Shown piece by piece: positions 39,109 to 45,698 of a stretch of DNA of 64,000 nt. The DNA lies in the NCBI RefSeq assembly GCF_020782245.1, contig NZ_JAJGNP010000008.1, forward strand, positions 1 through 64,000. The letters run 5' to 3'. Origin of the DNA: Sphingobium soli. GTDB taxonomy: Bacteria > Pseudomonadota > Alphaproteobacteria > Sphingomonadales > Sphingomonadaceae. The position numbers and the translations under genes were made by a program. The notes below the pieces were generated by a model. It ran no database searches. It saw nothing but the letters and a program-made list of their open reading frames with translations, and was not told the DNA's origin. Numbering within the stretch: the stretch's first letter is position 1; every line of letters begins with the position of its first letter.

Positions 39109-39180
39109 ATACCAAATCACCGCCCAAGGGCAATTGGATTTAATTTGGTTGCATCATCCTGCCCAAATGATGATACCAAT
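39109..39180. promoter_or_regulatory. Candidate GntR/UTRA operator array between nag and mur operons
   Basis: Three TTGGTAT-like half-sites occur: ATACCAAAT at 39109-39117, TTTGGT at 39144-39149 and ATACCAAT at 39173-39180. The last two are part of an imperfect 13-bp inverted repeat (39145-39157 with 39167-39179, 11 of 13 matching, 9-bp spacer). UTRA-type regulators of amino-sugar genes (NagR) bind ATTGGTNNNNACCAAT-like sites, and such a regulator is encoded at 40139. Confidence 0.5.
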
Positions 39181-39244
39181 GAACCAACGGACACAAGGCG
39201 GTGATGCCGCCGGTCCGCATCGATGCCCTTTTTCAGGAGCATGT

Positions 39245-40135
39245 ATGAGTACCGAAGCCATCGATCCCCGCTATGTCGACATCGACCAATGGCCGACCGC
39301 GCTCGCTGTAGAGGCAATGCTGGAAGGGCAGATGGCCGCCATTGCCGCCATAGGGTCGCAGACCATGGCCATCGCGCAGGCGGCCGAAGCAGCCGCTGCA
39401 CGCCTGGGCAGCCAGGGGCGGCTGGTTTATGTCGGCGCGGGCACGTCCGGCCGCGTCGCGGTGCAGGATGGCGTGGAGCTCTACCCCACCTATAACTGGC
39501 CGGAAGATCGCCTGCTCTTCCTCATGGCGGGCGGGCTCGACGCGCTGACGCAAGCGGCTGAAGGCGCGGAGGATGACGCCGGTGCCGCCCGCGCCGCCGT
39601 CGCAGCCTCGCATATCGGACCGCATGATGTCGTGATCGGCGTCGCCGCCAGCGGCCGAACGCCCTTCACCTGCGCCGCCATCGCAGCCGCGCACGAAGCC
39701 GGCGCGCTCACCGTCGGCGTCGCCAACAATGGCGCCACCCTGCTTCTGGAGGCCGCCGACCATGGCATCCTCGCCGAAACCGGGACCGAAATCATCGCCG
39801 GATCGACCCGCATGAAAGCGGGCACGGCGCAAAAGGCGGTGCTCAACATCCTATCGACTGCCATCATGTTGCGCATGGGCCTCGTATATCGGGGCCGCAT
39901 GGTCAATATGCGCATATCCAACGCGAAGCTGCGCAAGCGTGGCGAAGCGATGATATGCGACATTGCGCAGGTCGACCAGGCCACCGCCGCGCAGGCGCTC
40001 GACATGGCCGGACAGGACATCAAGCTGGCGGTGCTGATTGCCAGGGGGCTAGACCGCCAGGCCGCCGAAAGCCAGCTGGCGGCGCATGGCGACAATCTGG
40101 CCGACGCGATCGGAGCGGCGCAAGGGGGGGCATAA
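39245..40135 (+). CDS. murQ: N-acetylmuramic acid 6-phosphate etherase
   Basis: A 296-residue cytoplasmic SIS-domain lyase that splits MurNAc-6-phosphate into GlcNAc-6-phosphate and D-lactate. Diagnostic motifs are RLVYVGAGTSGRVAVQDGVELYPTY, whose Glu corresponds to the catalytic Glu of E. coli MurQ, VIGVAASGRTPFTCAAI, TEIIAGSTRMKAGTAQKAVLNILSTAIML and MVNMRISNAKLRKRGEAMI. ATG at 39245 follows AGGAGC; longer in-frame extensions run into the nag operon and are excluded. It is the first gene of a rightward operon with a GntR regulator, an AmpG-like permease and a serine hydrolase. Its two products are substrates for the NagA and Dld enzymes of the divergent operon. Confidence 0.95.
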   Translation: MSTEAIDPRYVDIDQWPTALAVEAMLEGQMAAIAAIGSQTMAIAQAAEAAAARLGSQGRLVYVGAGTSGRVAVQDGVELYPTYNWPEDRLLFLMAGGLDALTQAAEGAEDDAGAARAAVAASHIGPHDVVIGVAASGRTPFTCAAIAAAHEAGALTVGVANNGATLLLEAADHGILAETGTEIIAGSTRMKAGTAQKAVLNILSTAIMLRMGLVYRGRMVNMRISNAKLRKRGEAMICDIAQVDQATAAQALDMAGQDIKLAVLIARGLDRQAAESQLAAHGDNLADAIGAAQGGA

Positions 40136-40138
40136 GCG

Positions 40139-40873
40139 ATGCGAGACAAGTTGGTGGCGCGCAGCGACGATGGAACGCCCCTCTACCTGCAACTGGCGCG
40201 CAACCTGCGCGACCATATCGACAGCGGCGGCATCAGCCCGGGCAATGCCCTGCCCTCCGAACGCGACCTCAGCGAAATGGCGGGCATCTCGCGGGTCACC
40301 GTGCGCAAGGCGATCGAGCAGCTGATCGAGGAAGGCGTGCTGTTCCGCAAACAGGGTTCGGGCACCTTCGTCGCCCGCCGGATCGAGGCGCCCGCCTCCG
40401 TCTTGTCCAGCTTCACCCATGACGCCCGGTCGCGCGGCGAGGATCCCGGCGTCATCTGGATGATGAAAAATTACGCCCAGCCGACCGAGGAGGAAGCCGC
40501 CGCGCTCGCCCTTTCCCTGTCGGCCCGCGTCGCCCGCCTAGGCCGCGTGCGCCTGTCTGGTGGCGAACCGCTCGCAATCGAACATGCCGTCGTGCCCGCC
40601 GATTGCCTGCCCGACCTGTCGACCATCGGCGATTCTCTCTACGAAGCCATGGGCCGCAGCGGCTTTCGCCCGACATCGGGCACGCAGCGGGTGCGCGCCT
40701 CGCTCGCCACCCCGACCGAAGCGGGCTTGCTCAGCGTCCGCCAGAATAGCGAAGTGCTCCGGATCGAGCGGCTGACCCGCATTCCCGGCGGCCGCGTGGT
40801 GGAATTCACCCGCTCCGTCTATCGCGGCGACCGCTATGACTTCGTGACTGAACTCAAGGAGATCGACGGATGA
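40139..40873 (+). CDS. GntR-family regulator with UTRA domain
   Basis: A 244-residue regulator. The winged helix (~13-80: PLYLQLARNLRDHIDSGGISPGNALPSERDLSEMAGISRVTVRKAIEQLIEEGVLFRKQGSGTFVARR) is followed by a UTRA effector domain (~95-240: SSFTHDARSRGEDPGVIW, EPLAIEHAVVPADCLPDL, VLRIERLTRIPGGRVVEFTRSVYRGDRYDFV), which in relatives such as NagR/YvoA senses phosphorylated amino sugars. It starts 3 bp after murQ and overlaps the permease gene by 4 bp, so it is probably a self-controlling member of this operon. The half-sites at 39109-39180 are its likely targets. Confidence 0.92.
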   Translation: MRDKLVARSDDGTPLYLQLARNLRDHIDSGGISPGNALPSERDLSEMAGISRVTVRKAIEQLIEEGVLFRKQGSGTFVARRIEAPASVLSSFTHDARSRGEDPGVIWMMKNYAQPTEEEAAALALSLSARVARLGRVRLSGGEPLAIEHAVVPADCLPDLSTIGDSLYEAMGRSGFRPTSGTQRVRASLATPTEAGLLSVRQNSEVLRIERLTRIPGGRVVEFTRSVYRGDRYDFVTELKEIDG

Positions 40874-42375
40874 GCGCGCCCGCCACGGCCCAGTCCGCAC
40901 CCGCGCCAGCATCATCGCACGATGGCCCACGGCCCCCGATGCGCACGCTCGGCCTGTATCTGCTGCTCGGCTTTTCCGCGGGCCTCCCCTTCTATATGTT
41001 CAACGCGGTGCTGACGCTGCGGCTTGCCCGCCATGGCATCGACATCGTCATCATCGGCTTCTTCGCGTGGATCGCGCTGCTGCCGACCTTCAAATTCGTC
41101 TGGGCGCCGCTGCTTGATCGCTACAGCGTCCCAGGCTTCTCCCGCTTCTGGGGCCGGCGGCGCGGCTGGATCATGCTGTCGCAGCTCGGCATTTTTCTTT
41201 CGATGGTCGCCATGGCCTTCACCTCCAGCGACCAGAGCCTGCCACTCACCGCCCTCTTCGCCATCCTGCTCGCTTTCTGGACCACCACGCTGGAGGTCGC
41301 CGCCGATGGCTGGCGCATCGAGCTTGCGCCGACGCAGGCGCAGCAGGGACCGATCGTCGCGGCGAACCTGTGGGGCTATCGCAGCGCCATGGTCGCGGCG
41401 GGCAGCGGTGCGGTGCTGGTCGCCGCCTGGGCGGACTGGACCTGGGCCTATCTCGTCATCGCTGCGGCCGCCTTTCTTCCCTTCCCCATTCTCGCGGCGA
41501 TGCGCCCGGAAGAGGATGGCGCGCGCGGCCGCGCCGGCGCGCTCATCGGCGGTACGCTGTTCGCGCTCCTGATCCTCACCGGCACCGGCATCGCCACGGC
41601 GGTCATAGGATGGGGCGTGCTGTCTGCGGTCCAGGGCGCGGGCTTTTCGGCAGAAACCAATGTCACGCCCATCGTTCTGGCGGTGGCGCTGCTTCCCTTT
41701 GTCGCGCTCGCCATCGCTCTGCCGCGCATCCGCCGCCTGCCCGCCGACGCGCCGGCGAAAATGCCTGGCTTCATTGCGCCTTATGTCGAAATTTTCTGGC
41801 GTTATGGCTATGCGGTGCTGCCGGTTCTCGCCTTCGTTTCCTTCTATCGCATGGGCGACGTGCTGACCCTCACCCTGTCGCACCCGCTCTGGAATGCTGC
41901 GGGCTACAGTCTGGAACAGATCAGCATGGCCGATGGGCTCGTCGCGCTGACCTGTTCGATGGCGGGCGTGGCGGTGGGCGGCTTGTGCGCCGCGCGCCTG
42001 CCGATGACCGTCGCGCTCATCATCGGGGCCTGTGCATCGGCGATTGGTAACTGGGTGTTCGTCTGGCTCTGGTATGCGGAACCCTCGGCCTTCGTCCTCT
42101 ATGTCGCGGCTGGCGTCGATCAGTTCGGCCATGGCCTGGAGGGGGCGGTGTTCGTCGTCTATCTGTCCATGCTGGTCAGCCCGCGCTATCCGGGCACGCA
42201 ATATGCCTTCCTGTCAGGCTTCGCCTTCCTGCTGCCCCGCCTCATTGGCGGCGCGGCGGGCGCGATCCAGAAACAGATCGGCTATGACGGCTTCTTCATC
42301 CTGTCGGGTGCGCTCAGCTTTGCTGCCATCTTCTTCCTGCCCTTCGTAATGCGGGCGCGCGCGCGCACTGCCTGA
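40870..42375 (+). CDS. ampG: AmpG-like muropeptide permease (MFS)
   Basis: A 501-residue inner-membrane transporter with 12 or more predicted helices, of the AmpG/acetyl-CoA-transporter MFS branch. Features are LYLLLGFSAGLPFYMFNAVLTLRLARHGIDIVIIGFFAWIALLPTFKFVWAPLLDRYSVPGF, RRRGWIMLSQLGIF, TTLEVAADGWRIELAPTQAQQGPIVAANLWGYR and YLSMLVSPRYPGTQYAFLSGFAFLLPRLIGGAAGAIQKQIGYDGFFILSG. AmpG proteins bring anhydro-muropeptides or disaccharides into the cytoplasm. Position between the MurQ/GntR genes and a PBP-fold hydrolase supports wall-fragment transport here. It overlaps the regulator gene by 4 bp and ends 5 bp before the next gene. Confidence 0.87.
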   Translation: MSAPATAQSAPAPASSHDGPRPPMRTLGLYLLLGFSAGLPFYMFNAVLTLRLARHGIDIVIIGFFAWIALLPTFKFVWAPLLDRYSVPGFSRFWGRRRGWIMLSQLGIFLSMVAMAFTSSDQSLPLTALFAILLAFWTTTLEVAADGWRIELAPTQAQQGPIVAANLWGYRSAMVAAGSGAVLVAAWADWTWAYLVIAAAAFLPFPILAAMRPEEDGARGRAGALIGGTLFALLILTGTGIATAVIGWGVLSAVQGAGFSAETNVTPIVLAVALLPFVALAIALPRIRRLPADAPAKMPGFIAPYVEIFWRYGYAVLPVLAFVSFYRMGDVLTLTLSHPLWNAAGYSLEQISMADGLVALTCSMAGVAVGGLCAARLPMTVALIIGACASAIGNWVFVWLWYAEPSAFVLYVAAGVDQFGHGLEGAVFVVYLSMLVSPRYPGTQYAFLSGFAFLLPRLIGGAAGAIQKQIGYDGFFILSGALSFAAIFFLPFVMRARARTA

Positions 42376-42380
42376 GGCCC

Positions 42381-43403
42381 ATGACAATGATCGAACAATA
42401 TTGTGACGCCGCCTTCGCGCCCGCCGCTCAGGCCGTGGCGGACGGCCGCATCCCCGGCGCGGCGCTTGGCCTCGTCACCGCCGACGGGCGCAGCGCCGTG
42501 CGGATCACCGGATCGGCCGCGATCGTGCCGGATCGCGAAGCCCTGACCCGCGACCATTGGTTCGACCTCGCATCGGTGTCGAAGGTGATCGCGACCACGA
42601 CGATGATCCTCACATTGGCGGAGCAGGGCCGGCTTGATCTGGACCGCCCCCTCACCGACGCCATTCCCGACCTGCGCCAATATGATGTCGCCAATGCGGC
42701 GGAGCGCCGCCTAACCTTTCGCGACTGCCTCGCCCATCGCACTTTCCTGCCGGCTGTCGAGCCGATCTATACTTATGGCGACGATCCCGCCCGCCTGCGC
42801 GCTTTCGTGCTCCAACGCGAATGGCGCCATGGACCGGCCGTGTACTCCGACATCAACTTCATCCTGCTCGGCATCGCGATCGAACGCATCACCGGCGCGC
42901 CGCTGTCGGACTGGCCGCTGGGCGAAGGCCTCTCCTTCGGCCCGCCGCCCGGCCCCGCCGTTGCCACCGAAGCGTGCAGCTGGCGCGGCCGGGTGCTGAA
43001 GGGCGAAGTCCATGACGAAAACGCTTACGCGCTGGGCGGGGAGCCCGGTCATGCCGGGCTGTTCGGCACGGTCGATGGCGTGCTGCGCTTTGCGCGGGCG
43101 ATGCTTGATGGGTCGCTCCTCTCGTCTGCCATGATGGCGCAAGTCCGCATTGCGCAGGAAGGCCACCGCACCTGCGGCTGGGAACGCGCTTTTCCCGGCT
43201 GGTCGGGCGGCGACGCCTGCTCTGCGGAGACGATCGGCCATACCGGCTTCACGGGCACCGGCTTGTGGATCGACTTCGATCGCGGCCTCGCCTGGACCCT
43301 CCTGACCAACCGCGTCCACCCCTCTCGCCACGCCGATAGCGGTATCTTCACCCTGCGCCCCGCCGTGGGAGATGCGCTGATCAGGGCGTGGGATCAGGAA
43401 TGA
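42381..43403 (+). CDS. PBP-fold serine hydrolase (beta-lactamase family; AmiE-like candidate)
   Basis: A 340-residue protein without a signal peptide, hence probably cytoplasmic. It has the serine beta-lactamase/class C fold: S65-V-S-K68 in FDLASVSKVIATTT (SxxK), Y155-S-D in AVYSDINFILLGIAIERITG, and HTG in IGHTGFTGTGLWID replacing KTG. The Asn-to-Asp and Lys-to-His changes are typical of amidase/esterase members rather than beta-lactamases. In Bacillus subtilis the YbbE/AmiE enzyme of the mur operon belongs to this family and removes peptides from MurNAc. By position after ampG, this gene is a good candidate for the same step; I infer this and cannot prove it. Confidence 0.8.
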   Translation: MTMIEQYCDAAFAPAAQAVADGRIPGAALGLVTADGRSAVRITGSAAIVPDREALTRDHWFDLASVSKVIATTTMILTLAEQGRLDLDRPLTDAIPDLRQYDVANAAERRLTFRDCLAHRTFLPAVEPIYTYGDDPARLRAFVLQREWRHGPAVYSDINFILLGIAIERITGAPLSDWPLGEGLSFGPPPGPAVATEACSWRGRVLKGEVHDENAYALGGEPGHAGLFGTVDGVLRFARAMLDGSLLSSAMMAQVRIAQEGHRTCGWERAFPGWSGGDACSAETIGHTGFTGTGLWIDFDRGLAWTLLTNRVHPSRHADSGIFTLRPAVGDALIRAWDQE

Positions 43404-43438
43404 TGGCGCAGGCCTGCCTGACTGACCGCTCTTACCGG

Positions 43439-43561
43439 CTAGGACGTCTGGCCGTAACCGGCTTTCTTCTGATGGCGAACAGCCAATATCGCGACCGTCT
43501 CCCCATCAACGCGATATAGGGCGACATAACTGCTATTGCCGAAATCGATCAGCCGTGGCAC
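43439..43561 (-). pseudogene. C-terminal remnant of a RelE/ParE-type toxin
   Basis: The minus strand reads VPRLIDFGNSSYVALYRVD, then GETVAILAVRHQKKAGYGQTS and TAG. This is the normal C-terminal third of a RelE/ParE toxin (strand-rich YVALYR..VAILAVRH). The first ~60 residues are missing, so it cannot be active. It directly follows, and overlaps by 13 bp, the end of the damaged antitoxin frame, the usual antitoxin-toxin order. Confidence 0.7.
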
Positions 43562-43826
43562 GCTGGCGGCCCGACATCCTTGCCGGCTTCCAGCTTCGCC
43601 AACCAAGCATCGGCTTCCTCATGAGACAGATGCAGGCCGGTCCGACGATACTCTTCCCAGGCGCGGATGGCATCCTGTCACAAGGCCTCCCGCTTCTCCT
43701 CGCGCTCGACATATTGCGCGATGGCTTCCCGCATGATCCAGTGCGAACTGCGTCGACGGACTTCCGCCAACTGCCGGGCACGCCCTTTCAGGGCATCATC
43801 GAGTTGATGGATGTCACCGCTGCCAT
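43549..43826 (-). pseudogene. Damaged ribbon-helix-helix (CopG/ParD-type) antitoxin
   Basis: Translating from ATG 43826 gives MAAVTSIN; the family then expects ...K-LDDALKGR. Dropping into the next frame gives LDDALKGRARQLAEVRRRSS, HWIMREAIAQYVEREEKREA, so one base appears lost at about codon 8. The second frame then meets a TGA at 43678-43680, where relatives have Arg, before continuing QDAIRAWEEYRRTGLHLSHE, EADAWLAKLEAGKDVGPPACHG and a stop at 43549. A frameshift plus a nonsense codon mark this as a decayed antitoxin gene. Its partner toxin, next to it, has lost its N-terminus. Confidence 0.7.
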
Positions 43827-44252
43827 GGCCTTGCTTTCTGCGAAGGCAATACCTTACGCTAAATTATCCTACCTGCACGATCCTGTCCCTCCTGCAGAAA
43901 ATTCCAGTGTCGGCTGCTCACGCAGTGCCGATCCGCCTATTCCTCTGTCAAAGTAGGATTTTGTCTGATTTACCCTGTGAAATGGACCCCACTGCCGCTC
44001 TCTTCGCACCCATAAGCTCTTCCCACGGTCTCCCCTGCCCCGTGTCGCTTCGTGGTCGCTTCGCGGTCGCGTTCCTGTCGCCAAATGGTCGTTTCGTACC
44101 GGAAAAGGCCGGCGACACTGTGAACTTCGGTGCCGGAAGAGGCGACTCACTCGGGGAATGGATTTCTGGTGCCAAGGGCATTGCCGAAGGTTATGGATTG
44201 GACCGCGCCTGCGTCTGTTCAACCGGTCTGGTTGCGGTCTAGGATCGGGTTC
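43827..44252. other. 426-bp region without a supported gene
   Basis: Open frames exist on both strands but none shows family motifs, a signal peptide or a ribosome site. This stretch separates the decayed toxin-antitoxin pair from dacB and is less regular than its neighbours in codon pattern; it may be an insertion or deletion scar. I see no clean terminal repeats or transposase fragment. Confidence 0.4.
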
Positions 44253-45695
44253 ATGCGCATCCTTCTTCCCCTCGTCGCCCTCGTCCTGCCACTTGCCGGC
44301 GCCGCCGCGCAGAACGCGCCACCACCCCTGCTGGCCGGGATCGAACAGCAGCTGGAGCAGGGACCCGAGGGAACGCGATACGGCCTGCTGGTCGCAACCC
44401 TCGATGGCGCGCCCGTGCTCGCCATTGCGCCTGATGAACGCTTCATTCCCGCCTCCAACACCAAAATCTTCACCACCGCCACCGCTTATGCCGACCTGCC
44501 GGCACTCGACCGGGCGGCGCAGGGCACGGGCGTGCGGATCGATCAGGGGGACGTCATATTGGAAGGACGCGGCGACGCGCGCCTTTCCAGCGCACCCGAT
44601 TGCACGGTCGATTGCCTTGCAACGCTGGCCGACGCCATTGCCGCCCGCACCCGGCGCGTGCGCGATGTGGTCGGTGATGACAGCTGGTATCCGGATGAAC
44701 GGTGGGGGCCGGGCATGAGCTGGAACAATATCCAGTCCCGCTACGGCACCGGCATTTCCGCGCTGACGCTGGACGATAATCACCTGACGGCAACGATCGC
44801 CCCCGGCACGATCGGCGCGCCGCCGACGGTGCAGGCGCCGGGCTATTACACCATCGACAACCGCATCGTCACGGTGCCGGGTAAGGGCGAGGCGATCGTC
44901 GCGGACCGCGCGCCCAATGGCCGGCTGGTCCGGCTGACGGGCACCATCGGCGTCGATGCCTCACCCGAAACGCTGCATTTCAGCGTCGATGACCCCGCGC
45001 ATTATGCGGCATGGCGGCTGCGCGACTTGCTGGTCGCGCGGGGCGTAACCGTCACCGGCGACATACGCACCCGCCATCGGCCGCTCAGCCCCGCCGACGA
45101 TCCCGCAATCCGGGGCGGCGCGCCTGCCGCCCGCCCGCCCGCAGCATCGTTGCTCGCGCAATTGCCAGCACTCCCGCTGGCCGATGACATGCGCATCATC
45201 AACAAACAGAGCCAGAATCTCCATGCCGACCTGATGCTGCGCCGCGTCGCGCGGACGCAGGGCAGCGGCTCCATCGCCGATGGGCAGGCGGCGCTCGACC
45301 AGCTTATGGACCAGGCGGGCGTGAACAAGGCCAGCTACAGCTTCGCTGATGGATCGGGCATGTCTTCCTATAATCGCGTCAGCCCGCGGGCGGCCGTCAC
45401 CCTGCTGGCCTGGATCGCGCGACAACCCTGGGGCGCCGCATGGCGGGACACGCTACCAATTGCAGGGCAGGACGGCACTTTGCGGAACCGTTTCAAGGGC
45501 ACCGTGCTCGAGGGCAAGCTTTTCGCCAAGACCGGCTCGCTCAACGCATCGCGCGCCCTGTCGGGCTATCTCATCACCAGGAGCGGCCGTACCCTGGTCT
45601 TCTCCGCCCTCGCCAACGACATGCCCGACGGCACCGATGCGCAGGCGAGCGCCGCGGTGGACCGGGCGCTCGTCGCTCTTGCCGACGCGATGTAA
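44253..45695 (+). CDS. dacB: D-alanyl-D-alanine carboxypeptidase/endopeptidase, PBP4 (DacB) family
   Basis: A 480-residue exported peptidase S13 enzyme that trims or cuts D-Ala-containing peptidoglycan cross-links in the periplasm. A signal peptide (MRILLPLVALVLPLAGAAAQ) is followed by the three active-site motifs: S68-N-T-K71 in FIPASNTKIFTTATAY, S320-Q-N322 in INKQSQNLHADLMLRR, and K426-T-G in KLFAKTGSLNASRALSGYL. A long insertion between the first and second motifs (~100-300: WYPDERWGPGMSWNN, ISALTLDDNHL) is typical of PBP4. ATG at 44253 follows AGGATCGG; in-frame upstream ATGs would spoil the signal peptide. It converges with the acylase gene, 3 bp between stops. Confidence 0.93.
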   Translation: MRILLPLVALVLPLAGAAAQNAPPPLLAGIEQQLEQGPEGTRYGLLVATLDGAPVLAIAPDERFIPASNTKIFTTATAYADLPALDRAAQGTGVRIDQGDVILEGRGDARLSSAPDCTVDCLATLADAIAARTRRVRDVVGDDSWYPDERWGPGMSWNNIQSRYGTGISALTLDDNHLTATIAPGTIGAPPTVQAPGYYTIDNRIVTVPGKGEAIVADRAPNGRLVRLTGTIGVDASPETLHFSVDDPAHYAAWRLRDLLVARGVTVTGDIRTRHRPLSPADDPAIRGGAPAARPPAASLLAQLPALPLADDMRIINKQSQNLHADLMLRRVARTQGSGSIADGQAALDQLMDQAGVNKASYSFADGSGMSSYNRVSPRAAVTLLAWIARQPWGAAWRDTLPIAGQDGTLRNRFKGTVLEGKLFAKTGSLNASRALSGYLITRSGRTLVFSALANDMPDGTDAQASAAVDRALVALADAM

Positions 45696-45698
45696 CGA

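Noticed and set aside
43869..44783. A 304-codon minus-strand frame near dacB
   Set aside because: Half of it is antisense to dacB; the rest, in the gene-poor stretch, shows no transposase or other motif.
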